Shown here: one piece after another, positions 1 to 7,248 of the stretch
How the letters are laid out: every line of letters starts with the position of its first letter
How positions within the stretch are numbered: position 1 is the stretch's first letter
Assembly (NCBI GenBank): GCA_024693325.1
Contig: JAILLA010000027.1
Span: 1-52,797 of the forward strand
Reading direction: 5' to 3'
Length of the DNA: 52,797 bases
Origin: Solobacterium sp.
GTDB lineage: Bacteria; Bacillota_I; Bacilli_A; Erysipelotrichales; Erysipelotrichaceae
The notes under the pieces: generated by a model
Seen by the model: only the letters and a program-made list of their open reading frames with translations
Told to the model about the DNA's origin: nothing
The model's database searches: none
Position numbers and translations under genes: made by a program

Positions 1-42
1 AATCCCAGAACAAATGAACGAATGCTCTGCTTATTACCATCA

Positions 43-58
43 GGCCGTTAAATCGGTC
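43..58. repeat. Imperfect palindrome, possible IS200 right-end hairpin
   Basis: GGCCG and CGGTC arms (one mismatch) face each other across six bases, about 90 bases beyond the tnpA stop. IS200/IS605 ends carry short subterminal hairpins, so this may mark the right end. The cleavage site cannot be fixed from one copy. Confidence 0.25.
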
Positions 59-144
59 TTTTCGTAATGGCTTCTACCACATCACCTTCCTTCCTGGAAG
101 TTTCTGCTAATTTACTATTGACTTTTTATTAGCAGGCTTTCCTC

Positions 145-555
145 TCAGTATGCTTTTGTCTGGTTTTCAATATACCTTCTTATGTTTTCTTCCGATACAG
201 AGCCGATCGTTTCCACATAATAGGAATGATTCCACAGCTGTCCTTTCCACAGTTTCTCCCTGATCTCAGGAAACTGTTCAAACAGTTTCCTTCCCGTAAT
301 ACCTTTCAGATATTTCACTATATCTGTAATGGACAGTTTCGGGGGACCGGAAACAAAGCAGTGGACATGGTCGCCTTCACCGCATTCAAACAGATGAACA
401 GTAAAGCCTTTATCTGTGGCGATCTGCTGGACAAGATCTTTGAGATAGCATTCAACATCTTCAGAAAGAATCTTTCTGCGATATTTCACAGACCATACCA
501 CATGGTAATTGATATTACACACAGAAGTCCTGTAATGAACGAGATTTTCTTTCAT
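145..555 (-). CDS. tnpA: IS200/IS605-family transposase (TnpA, HUH Y1 type)
   Basis: Single-strand DNA transposase of the IS200 type, about 136 residues, the normal length. The HUH metal-binding motif is seen as HVH in GDHVHCFV, and the catalytic tyrosine is in the C-terminal NIRRYIENQ. Family knowledge: it cuts and rejoins single-stranded ends marked by subterminal hairpins. An in-frame ATG lies two codons upstream (561). I prefer the ATG at 555 because a TGG-TATACT extended -10 box (minus strand, 567-562) abuts the upstream ATG, which puts the likely transcript start at about 555. Neither start has a Shine-Dalgarno sequence. No TnpB start could be found in the 144 bases beyond its stop, so this may be a tnpA-only element, or tnpB may lie off the window. 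It seems intact. Confidence 0.9.
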   Translation of the reverse strand: MKENLVHYRTSVCNINYHVVWSVKYRRKILSEDVECYLKDLVQQIATDKGFTVHLFECGEGDHVHCFVSGPPKLSITDIVKYLKGITGRKLFEQFPEIREKLWKGQLWNHSYYVETIGSVSEENIRRYIENQTKAY

Positions 556-561
556 ACACAT

Positions 562-567
562 AGTATA
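562..567 (-). promoter_or_regulatory. Extended -10 promoter of tnpA
   Basis: On the minus strand a TGG-TATACT extended -10 lies exactly six bases before the ATG at 555, with only a weak -35 (TTTATT) 17 bases upstream. This spacing predicts a leaderless or nearly leaderless transcript. The same TATACT-N6-ATG geometry recurs at the L,D-transpeptidase gene at 13980. Confidence 0.4.
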
Positions 568-886
568 CCATTTTTGACATTATAAATAAATACGAAAAGA
601 CTATGAGAAGCAGACTGGATGTGCGCTTTCATCTGCGGTAATTGAATTGCCGAGGATTCCCGCTTAGTGTCCTAAATGGTAATGTTCATCGCGCCAGTAG
701 TGTTCGGGCTACACTTATATCTACGCCGTGCCAAAACAGTTCCCACATATTTTTATTGTTTTTTGGAAAGTTTTTGGAGAAAGGTACAGTAAAGCCGGAA
801 AAACGGTATGCTGCGGCATGTATGAAAAAATTTTCAGGGAATGAAACAAAAACCTGCAGTACTGGCGCTAAACACTTTCACCGGTA
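568..886. other. Non-coding gap between the IS and the met operon
   Basis: No convincing gene. A near-palindrome CGGTAATTGAATTGCCG is at 636-652, and a small AGTGT/ACACT hairpin is near 700. Either could belong to the left end of the IS200 element, which should end a short distance upstream of tnpA. Short frames here lack ribosome sites and family features. The rest is unremarkable up to the promoter at 887. Confidence 0.4.
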
Positions 887-914
887 TTGACCGGAAAATA
901 CCCATGCTTAAAAT
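887..914 (+). promoter_or_regulatory. Promoter of the met operon
   Basis: TTGACC (887-892) and TAAAAT (909-914) are separated by 16 bases. Transcription would start near 921, at the foot of T-box stem I, which is what a T-box transcript needs. Confidence 0.6.
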
Positions 915-920
915 AGAATA

Positions 921-1174
921 CATAAAGGCTGAGAAGGGAAGAGTAATCTGCCGGAAACCTTACAGAGAGCTTCGTGTGCTGAAAAGAAGCAGGTGGAACA
1001 CAGATGAACATGGCCCCGGAGCTGCATGCCCGATATTCAGGGTATGACGGAGTTCCCCGTTAAAAGGAAAAGAGTATGATGGTACTCTGTAAGGCGGATG
1101 CAGTGATGTATTCGTAAAAGCAAGGTGGTAACACGTGGTATAACTTCGTCCTGGCATATGTCCGGGACGTTTTT
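921..1174 (+). ncRNA. T-box leader, predicted methionine (AUG specifier)
   Basis: A tRNA-sensing riboswitch. Seen: the AGTA element of stem I (about 941), the distal CAGAGAGC and GCTGAAAAG elements, then the specifier side GAA-C-ATG-G ending in GGAGCTG. This matches the usual GAA-N-specifier-N...GAGC layout and puts AUG at 1010-1012. The T-box antiterminator AGGTGGTAACACG is at 1123-1135 and is followed by an intrinsic terminator. Family knowledge: uncharged tRNA pairs with the specifier and the T-box bulge, which favours the antiterminator. It should therefore turn on metNIQ when charged tRNA-Met is scarce. A second ATG at 1004-1006 fits the layout less well. Confidence 0.9.
1147..1174 (+). 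terminator. T-box intrinsic terminator
   Basis: CGTCCTGG (1147-1154) pairs with CCGGGACG (1162-1169) across a seven-base loop and is followed by five T. The 5' arm is also the partner of the T-box antiterminator, so the two folds exclude each other. Confidence 0.88.
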
Positions 1175-1195
1175 GTTTCCGATAGGAGGTAAATT

Positions 1196-2284
1196 GTGAT
1201 CAGTATCAGGGGACTGAAAAAATCATTCCGAATGGAACAGCAGTATGTACATGCTGTCAACGGAGTTGATCTGGATATTGCTGAGGGCGAGATCTTCGGA
1301 GTCGTCGGATATTCCGGAGCCGGAAAATCCACGCTTGTCCGATGTATTAACTTCCTTGAGATACCTGATGAAGGAAGTATTACGATCAAGGGATTCGGAA
1401 CTTTTACGGCAAGGCAGTCAAAGCTGTATCACACCCCGGAAGGCGGTGGTACAGAAGCGCCGGCAACCCAGCAGGAACTCCGGCAGCTGCGCCGAAGCAT
1501 CGGTATGATCTTCCAGCATTTCAATCTGCTGGACAGAAGCACTGTATTTGAAAATGTTGCATATCCGCTTCGCTATACAGGTATATCCAAGGAAGAAATT
1601 GAGCAGCGTGTCAAAGAACTGCTGGAGCTGGTAGATCTCTCCGACAAGATCGATTCCTATCCGGCTGAACTCTCCGGCGGTCAGAAACAGCGTGTCGCGA
1701 TCGCAAGGGCTCTGGCAAATAACCCGAAGATCCTGCTGAGTGATGAAGCGACATCGGCACTTGATCCGGAAGTCACGGAATCGATCCTGAAGCTTCTGAA
1801 GGATCTGAACAGGAAACTCGGTCTGACGGTGATACTGATCACACACGAGATGGCAGTCGTCAGGTCTATCTGTGATCAGATGGCAGTCATGGAACTCGGA
1901 AAGATCGTTGAGTCAGGCAATGTATATGATGTCTTCGCAGATCCTCATGCCGCAAGTACAAGAAGGTTTGTAAACGCGTCATTCGGACTCAGCAATCTCG
2001 ATAAACTGGAGGAGAGCGGCGTCATTACAATAACACCCGACAGTAAACTGGTCCGGCTGACATTCAACCGTGACAGTGTCGGTGAGGCACTGATCTCGGA
2101 AGTGTCCAGAAAATTTAAAATCAGTCTGAATATCGTTCTTGCAAATGTTGAGATCCTGCAGGATGCGCCGCTCGGTGCACTGATCGTCCTGGCTAAGGGT
2201 GATCCCGGTGATGTTCAGAGAGCATTGGATTATATAACATCGTGCAACGTTAAAGTGGAGGTGCTTCGTGATGGAATGGCTTGA
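1196..2284 (+). CDS. metN: Methionine ABC importer ATP-binding protein MetN
   Basis: ATPase of the MetNIQ high-affinity methionine importer, 362 residues. Walker A GYSGAGKST at residues 38-46, signature LSGGQKQR, Walker B ILLSDEATSALD and the switch histidine in ITHEMA are all present. The C-terminal 90 or so residues fit the NIL domain, which in known MetN binds methionine and inhibits transport. The GTG start follows AGGAGGT (1184-1190) by five bases. About 20 extra residues, Gly/Thr/Gln-rich (ending in EGGGTEAPATQQ), lie between Walker A and the Q-loop segment (IGMIFQHF) compared with usual MetN. First gene after the Met T-box, overlapping metI by 14 bases. Confidence 0.95.
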   Translation: MISIRGLKKSFRMEQQYVHAVNGVDLDIAEGEIFGVVGYSGAGKSTLVRCINFLEIPDEGSITIKGFGTFTARQSKLYHTPEGGGTEAPATQQELRQLRRSIGMIFQHFNLLDRSTVFENVAYPLRYTGISKEEIEQRVKELLELVDLSDKIDSYPAELSGGQKQRVAIARALANNPKILLSDEATSALDPEVTESILKLLKDLNRKLGLTVILITHEMAVVRSICDQMAVMELGKIVESGNVYDVFADPHAASTRRFVNASFGLSNLDKLEESGVITITPDSKLVRLTFNRDSVGEALISEVSRKFKISLNIVLANVEILQDAPLGALIVLAKGDPGDVQRALDYITSCNVKVEVLRDGMA

Positions 2285-2981
2285 ATCTTTTATGCCGAAT
2301 GTAGTGATCTACTGGCATGAATTTATGCAGAGCTGCAGCGCGACAGCTCAGATGTTCCTGATCGGCGGAAGTATCTCACTGATCATCGGATTCTTCTTCG
2401 GGGTGCTGCTGATCATTACCCGGGCAGGCGGGATCAGCGAAAACCGGTCTGTGTACGGTTTCGTGAATTTCTTTATCAATATCTTCCGCTCTGTTCCGTT
2501 CATCATCCTGCTGATCTTCCTGATCCCGTTTACCAGAATGGTGATGGGTACGGCGATCGGTGTCAAAGGCGCCATTATTCCGCTGTGCTTCGGCTGTGTT
2601 CCATTCTTTACAAGACAGGTCGAAACAGCTCTGTCAACTGTAGATCCGGGAAAGGTAGAAGCCGCCCGTGCTATGGGAAGCGGAACAGCTGGCATCGTAT
2701 TCCGTGTATATCTTCATGAAGCAGTGCCTGATCTGATCCGCGTGATCACGATCACGGCAATCAGCCTGATAGGCCTGACGACCATGGCAGGAGCCGTCGG
2801 TGCAGGCGGTATCGGCAGCTTCGCAATCAACTACGGTCAGAACCTGCATCATCAGGACATCGTCAATGTATGTGTACTGCTTCTGCTGATACTGGTATCG
2901 CTGATGCAGACAGCAGGAAGCACACTGGCCAGAAAAACAACAAATCGCTCATTATTCCGTAAACGGAATGGAAAGGAATGA
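2271..2981 (+). CDS. metI: Methionine ABC importer permease MetI
   Basis: Membrane permease subunit of MetNIQ, about 236 residues with around five hydrophobic segments. The EAA coupling loop that contacts the ATPase is seen as EAARAMGSG...HEAVPDL. The ATG at 2271 sits seven bases after the GGAGGTG site (2257-2263). An in-frame GTG at 2268 is possible but closer than ideal. The start lies within the end of metN, which suggests translational coupling, and the metQ start follows the stop by four bases. Confidence 0.93.
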   Translation: MEWLESFMPNVVIYWHEFMQSCSATAQMFLIGGSISLIIGFFFGVLLIITRAGGISENRSVYGFVNFFINIFRSVPFIILLIFLIPFTRMVMGTAIGVKGAIIPLCFGCVPFFTRQVETALSTVDPGKVEAARAMGSGTAGIVFRVYLHEAVPDLIRVITITAISLIGLTTMAGAVGAGGIGSFAINYGQNLHHQDIVNVCVLLLLILVSLMQTAGSTLARKTTNRSLFRKRNGKE

Positions 2982-2985
2982 AATT

Positions 2986-3933
2986 ATGAAAAAATCACTG
3001 ACTGCTGCAGCTGCACTCGTTCTGGCTGTTACTCTGACAGGATGCAGCGGATCTTCTTCTGCTGAAACATCTTCTTCCAACAAATCATCCGATCCGATCA
3101 AGATCGGCATTCCTGATGATGCAACCAATGGCGGACGCGCGATCAAGCTTCTTGAAACAGCCGGTCTGATCAGCGTTGATCCTGCTGCAGGATGGGTACC
3201 TGAACTGAAGGATGTAACAGAGTATATCTATAACATTGAGATCGTTCCTACACAGGCAAATACCCTGCCTTCAACGCTTGATGACTTCGGTGCATCTACG
3301 ATCAACGGTACCTATGCGATCCCGATCGGACTGGTCCCTTCGCGTGATGGTCTGATCATTGAAAACCAGGCTGATGCGACTGCAGAAGGTGAGAAGAATC
3401 CGTTCATCAATGTTATCGTTGCCCGTACAGCTGATAAAGATAATGAGACGTACGCAAAAGTCGTAAAAGCGTTCAATACCGACTATGTTGCACAGTTTGT
3501 TCTTGCCAAGTATTCTGAAGCTTCCATTCCTTCATGGCCTTGGAACCCGACCGAGCTGAGTGATGAAGAGATCCTGGATGAAGTAGACCACTATACATCT
3601 TCTCCGGAAGGAAAAACAGTCGTGAAGCTTGGCGTATGCGGTGCCAGCAATGATTCATGGAAAGCAGTCCAGAAGATCCTGGATGACAACGGCGACAACA
3701 TCTACATCGAACTCGTACGCTTTGACGCATATACACTGCCTAATGAAGCACTGAACAGCGGCGAGATCGATCTGAATTCTTTCCAGCATTACGCATATCT
3801 CAATAAGGAGATCGAATCTCAGGGATATGATCTTACCGTCATCGGAGATACCAATATGGCTCCGCTCACACTTTACTCCAGAAAATACGATTCACTGGAT
3901 GCGCTGAAGGAAGCAGCGGGAAAGAAGGAATAA
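2986..3933 (+). CDS. metQ: MetQ/NlpA-family methionine-binding lipoprotein, apparently circularly permuted
   Basis: Substrate-binding lipoprotein, 315 residues: signal peptide, lipobox LTGC with Cys20, Ser-rich linker. The domain order is unusual. Residues about 38-185 start with IPDDATNGGRA and run to INVIVARTADKDN, matching the second half of ordinary MetQ (IPNDPTNGGRA...). Residues about 212-311 contain NEALNSGEIDLNSFQHYAYL, GDTNMAPLTLYS and KYDSLDALKE, which in ordinary MetQ form the first half. A Pro/Glu-rich linker (186-211) joins the two. The last residues would abut the first domain in the normal order, which defines a circular permutation. The ATG at 2986 follows GGAAAGGA; an upstream ATG at 2968 would spoil the signal peptide. 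Its position after metNI leaves its role in little doubt. Confidence 0.9.
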   Translation: MKKSLTAAAALVLAVTLTGCSGSSSAETSSSNKSSDPIKIGIPDDATNGGRAIKLLETAGLISVDPAAGWVPELKDVTEYIYNIEIVPTQANTLPSTLDDFGASTINGTYAIPIGLVPSRDGLIIENQADATAEGEKNPFINVIVARTADKDNETYAKVVKAFNTDYVAQFVLAKYSEASIPSWPWNPTELSDEEILDEVDHYTSSPEGKTVVKLGVCGASNDSWKAVQKILDDNGDNIYIELVRFDAYTLPNEALNSGEIDLNSFQHYAYLNKEIESQGYDLTVIGDTNMAPLTLYSRKYDSLDALKEAAGKKE

Positions 3934-3934
3934 T

Positions 3935-5152
3935 ATGACAGACATCAAAGAAAAGATCGCAATATTCGCGGATGAACACGGCAGTGAATATCAGGAGATC
4001 GCACTGGCGATCCATGCAAGACCGGAAGTGTCCAACTATGAATTCTTCGCATCGGAAACTTTGAGTGAGAAACTGAGGGAAGAGGGCTTTGAGATCGAAC
4101 TTCCGGCAGCACACCAGCGTACCGGTTTTGCGGCATATTACCGCTCATCAAAACCCGGACCGGTCATTGCTTTCCTGGCAGAATACGATGCTCTGGCAGG
4201 ATTGGGACATGGCTGCGGGCATAATATCTTTGGGGCGACCTCCTCACTGGCAGCCGCAGCGCTGAAGAGCGTGATCGATGAGATCGGCGGCGAAGTGCGT
4301 GTATATGGAACACCGGGAGAAGAAGGCGGTGAAGAAGGAAGCGCCAAGGGAAGCTTTGTACGTGACGGTTATTTCAAGGATGTTGACGCAGCACTGTGCG
4401 TTCATCCGGGAAGTTCCCCGAAAAACGGATTGTCCTCAAGAAATCTGGCAAATGCGCCTGTAGATATTGAATTCTGGGGCAGACCTGCCCATGCGGCTGC
4501 GATTCCCGAGCAGGGTCTGAATGCCCTGGATGCACAGATCCTCGTATACAATGCGATCAGTGTGCTTCGTCAGCAGCTGCCGACCGATGTCCGTATCCAT
4601 GGCATTATCACCGATGGCGGAACGGCTCCGAATGTAATTCCGGAATATACAAAGTCCAAGTATTTCCTGAGAGCAGCTGCAAAGGAAACGGTAGACATGG
4701 TCTATGAGAAGGTTGAAAACATCGTGAAAGGTGCTGCACTGCAGACAGGATGTGAAGGAAAGATGCATCTGTTCCAGAACTTCGTTGAGAACATGGTGCT
4801 CACACCGAAACTGGACCAGGTCTGGGTACGGAACATGAATGCGCTCGGACAGAAATGCGAACCGCAGACATGGAGAGTCTCTCCGGGCTCCAGTGATGTC
4901 GGAAATGTCTCCCAGGTCGTACCGGCAATCCAGCCTCACATCAGCATTACTGATGTACAGGTACCCGGTCATTCCCAGGGCATGGTGGAAGCTTCACGCT
5001 CGGAAAAGGGCATGAAGTCGATCGTACTTGGGGCAAAGGCCCTGGCATGGACGGCAGTGGACCTGATCACGGATCCCAAGCTGCTGGCTGAGGTCAAGGA
5101 AGAACATGCCTATAATGTTGCTCATCAGAAAGATGAACACTCAGATAATTGA
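3935..5152 (+). CDS. M20-family amidohydrolase (AbgB/HipO-like)
   Basis: Zinc-dependent M20D-type hydrolase of 405 residues. The metal-binding segments GHGCGHN (about residue 90) and TPGEEGGEEG (about 130), and a lid/dimerisation domain carrying GRPAHAA, are visible. Family members cut aminoacylated aromatic acids, N-acyl amino acids or dipeptides. Its start is one base after the metQ stop and it lies under the Met T-box. I therefore infer that it frees methionine from an N-acyl or peptide form, possibly one imported by MetNIQ. The substrate is not shown by the sequence. Followed by a strong terminator. Confidence 0.85.
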   Translation: MTDIKEKIAIFADEHGSEYQEIALAIHARPEVSNYEFFASETLSEKLREEGFEIELPAAHQRTGFAAYYRSSKPGPVIAFLAEYDALAGLGHGCGHNIFGATSSLAAAALKSVIDEIGGEVRVYGTPGEEGGEEGSAKGSFVRDGYFKDVDAALCVHPGSSPKNGLSSRNLANAPVDIEFWGRPAHAAAIPEQGLNALDAQILVYNAISVLRQQLPTDVRIHGIITDGGTAPNVIPEYTKSKYFLRAAAKETVDMVYEKVENIVKGAALQTGCEGKMHLFQNFVENMVLTPKLDQVWVRNMNALGQKCEPQTWRVSPGSSDVGNVSQVVPAIQPHISITDVQVPGHSQGMVEASRSEKGMKSIVLGAKALAWTAVDLITDPKLLAEVKEEHAYNVAHQKDEHSDN

Positions 5153-5177
5153 TTACATTCAGAATAAAGATACATGG

Positions 5178-5204
5178 GAATGCCGGGTCAGCCGGCATTC
5201 TTTT
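5178..5204 (+). terminator. Terminator of the met operon
   Basis: GAATGCCGG and CCGGCATTC form a perfect nine-pair stem with a five-base loop and a TTTT tail. Confidence 0.85.
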
Positions 5205-5280
5205 ATGAATACGCAATACTGAAAGGATGTTTTTCAGTCTTTAGTCTGAATTATCGGAATAACGGAGCAGGAATGCCGCA

Positions 5281-5310
5281 TTGTATGAATTCTGTGTGAA
5301 ATGTTATAAA
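5281..5310 (+). promoter_or_regulatory. Predicted extended -10 promoter
   Basis: TTGTAT (5281-5286), 18 bases, then TGT-TATAAA (-10 at 5305-5310), about 40 bases before the small membrane protein gene. Confidence 0.4.
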
Positions 5311-5349
5311 ACAGCATTCATTGACCGGCGGTCATGTTAAAATGCAGTC

Positions 5350-5691
5350 ATGAAAAAGATATTAAGAAATATTATTGTGGAGACCGTGTCACTGTGGGTG
5401 ATCGATATGCTGTTCAACGGCATTGCCTTTACCAGCATGACTGCTATGATCACAACAGCTGTGATCCTTGGGCTGCTGAACAGTACGGTACGTCCGGTCC
5501 TTAAGATCATGACGGTACCTGTTTCGATCCTGACACTCGGATTCTTCTCCCTGGTCGTGAATGCGGCAGTGCTGATCCTTGCATTTTCGCTGGCAGAAGG
5601 CGCATATATCGATTCCTTCTTCACGGCGTTTATAGCGAGTATCATACTTGCATTTGTGAACAGTGCAGTGGAAGGACTGTTTAAGGATTGA
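5350..5691 (+). CDS. Small membrane protein, YvlD/holin-superfamily IV type (PF04020-like)
   Basis: A 113-residue protein made almost wholly of four hydrophobic segments. Polar signatures between them, such as LLNSTVRPVLKIMTVP, are typical of the family often labelled phage holin family protein (PF04020, including YvlD). Nothing phage-like surrounds it, so a housekeeping or envelope-stress role is more likely than lysis. No clear AGGAGG precedes the ATG. The next gene starts three bases after its stop, so the two probably form a short operon. Confidence 0.8.
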   Translation: MKKILRNIIVETVSLWVIDMLFNGIAFTSMTAMITTAVILGLLNSTVRPVLKIMTVPVSILTLGFFSLVVNAAVLILAFSLAEGAYIDSFFTAFIASIILAFVNSAVEGLFKD

Positions 5692-5693
5692 CG

Positions 5694-6122
5694 ATGTCCG
5701 ATGTCAAATTGATCTATCAATCCAGTACAGGTCATGCCTACTCAGTTGCAAAGGCTGTGGGAAATGAACTGAATACGGAACCGATCGATATTTACGAACC
5801 GGCAATGCTGGCAGATACGGACCTGCTGATCCTTTGTATAGAAACACGGGATGGCAAGCCGGATCATGATCTGCTTGACTATCTGGATCAGTTTCCTGTC
5901 AACAGCATCAAAGATGCCGCACTGATCAGCACCAGTGTATCCGGCAGGGATTATACAGAACTTGCGGTCGGACTGCTCGGACATAAGGGGATCTCCGTAT
6001 ATCCGAAGCGTCTTTGCCTGAAAAGCAGTATTCTGAGGCTTTTCCGGAACAGACCGGACGAATCAGATCTGAAAGAAGCAAGATTATTTGCAAGGGAGGT
6101 AGCCGCTGCCTGCGGGCAGTAA
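5694..6122 (+). CDS. Flavodoxin-like protein
   Basis: 142 residues with an N-terminal phosphate-binding loop of flavodoxin type: beta strand VKLIYQSSTGHAYSVAKAVG, where SSTGHA replaces the usual T-x-T-G-x-T. The overall alternating strand/helix pattern fits. Family knowledge: binds FMN and carries electrons at low potential. The ATG at 5694 follows AAGGA by about six bases; an in-frame TTG at 5688 is less likely. It lies three bases downstream of the membrane protein gene. The loops that normally clamp the FMN ring are not obvious, so cofactor binding is inferred only from the first loop. Confidence 0.65.
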   Translation: MSDVKLIYQSSTGHAYSVAKAVGNELNTEPIDIYEPAMLADTDLLILCIETRDGKPDHDLLDYLDQFPVNSIKDAALISTSVSGRDYTELAVGLLGHKGISVYPKRLCLKSSILRLFRNRPDESDLKEARLFAREVAAACGQ

Positions 6123-6133
6123 TACTTGCACAG

Positions 6134-6240
6134 CCAGCAGGTCTTTCGGATCAGGAATGATCAATATGTTGTTCAGCATATGTCCTGCTGCAGAAAACCA
6201 ACAGATTACGAAGCCGGGCATGTGTGAGAACCGGCTTTTA
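6134..6240 (+). ncRNA. Candidate structured leader with terminator ahead of moxR
   Basis: CAGCAGG (6135-6141) can pair with CCTGCTG (6184-6190). The enclosed bases form two smaller hairpins (GATC/GATC, and ATATG/CATAT at about 6164-6180), giving a three-way junction. It is followed at once by a terminator-like hairpin AAGCCGG (6211-6217)/CCGGCTT (6231-6237) with a T-rich tail, 22 bases before the moxR start. This resembles a cis-regulatory leader, but it could simply be the terminator of the preceding gene pair. No known riboswitch class was recognised. Confidence 0.4.
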
Positions 6241-6261
6241 TTTACAGGTGGGAAAGAAAAA

Positions 6262-7248
6262 ATGACAGAAATCAAACAGAAAAACACAGTCAGTGATGAA
6301 GAACTGGCTTATGCGAACCGGGTGATACAGATCCTGAAGCAGTATTACCACCGGCATGTCATTGGCCAGGAAGCTCTTGGAGATGCCCTGATCTCATCGA
6401 TCATGGCAGACGGTCATATTCTGATCGAATCAGTGCCCGGTCTTGCCAAGACAACGGCTGCCAAAGCGATCGCATCGGCAGTCAATGCATCCTTTTCAAG
6501 GATCCAGTGCACACCGGATCTGCTGCCGTCAGATATAACAGGAACACAGGTCTATAACCGGAATACTGCACAGTTTGAGACGGTATTCGGACCGGTATTT
6601 TCGAATTTCGTGCTGCTTGATGAGATCAACAGGTCCAGTGCGAAGACACAGGCAGCGATGCTTGAGGCAATGCAGGAAAAACAGGTAACCATTGCAGGTG
6701 TCAGCTACCATATGCCGGAGGATCTGTTTATCGTTATCGCGACACAGAACCCGATCGAGCAGGAAGGAACATATATGCTGTCGGAAGCACAGACAGACCG
6801 TTTCCTCATTAAGGAAAAACTGGATTATCCGGATGTGAATGAAGAAGCGAAGATCCTCCGTCTGCTCGAAAAAGACACAGGAAAAGACGAGGCGGTATTG
6901 TCGACTGAGCATATCCGTACACTGCAGAGGATCTGCCGGAATGTTTATATCGATCAGGCGATCATCAACTATATTGCAAGGATCGTTTCTGCTACAAGAA
7001 CACCTTCCGATGAAATGAAACAGTATATCCGTTTCGGTGCTTCTGTCCGCGCATCCATTGCGTTCATGAAGATGAGCAAAGCACATGCACTGCTTTCCGG
7101 ACGCAGCTATGTGATCCCCGAAGATGTGAAGGCTGTCCGTCACAGTGTCCTGCGTCACAGGATCTCATTGAGTTACAGTGCTGTTTCACAGAAGATACAG
7201 CCGGAAGATCTGATCGATCAGATCTTCAGCGGGATACCTACACCATGA
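6262..7248 (+). CDS. MoxR-family AAA+ ATPase
   Basis: 328-residue AAA+ ATPase. Walker A variant VPGLAKTT (58-65), Walker B LLDEINRSS (DE at 120-121), then sensor and lid segments (TQNPIEQEGTY, SEAQTDRF). MoxR proteins are chaperone-like ATPases that work with VWA-domain partners, and here the next five genes include a DUF58 and two VWA proteins. The ATG at 6262 follows GGTGGGAAAG. An upstream in-frame ATG at 6157 would have to read through the leader hairpins. Overlaps the DUF58 gene by four bases. Confidence 0.92.
   Translation: MTEIKQKNTVSDEELAYANRVIQILKQYYHRHVIGQEALGDALISSIMADGHILIESVPGLAKTTAAKAIASAVNASFSRIQCTPDLLPSDITGTQVYNRNTAQFETVFGPVFSNFVLLDEINRSSAKTQAAMLEAMQEKQVTIAGVSYHMPEDLFIVIATQNPIEQEGTYMLSEAQTDRFLIKEKLDYPDVNEEAKILRLLEKDTGKDEAVLSTEHIRTLQRICRNVYIDQAIINYIARIVSATRTPSDEMKQYIRFGASVRASIAFMKMSKAHALLSGRSYVIPEDVKAVRHSVLRHRISLSYSAVSQKIQPEDLIDQIFSGIPTP

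Noticed and set aside
636..652. Attachment site or operator at the near-palindrome CGGTAATTGAATTGCCG
   Set aside because: Imperfect, single copy, no integrase nearby; more easily explained as part of the IS200 end or chance.
5350..5691. Prophage remnant suggested by the holin-superfamily label
   Set aside because: No other phage gene nearby; the PF04020-like family is common on chromosomes outside phages.
6157..6261. Upstream ATG extension of the MoxR gene
   Set aside because: It would translate through a terminator-like hairpin and leader structure, and the extra residues do not look like a MoxR N-terminus.
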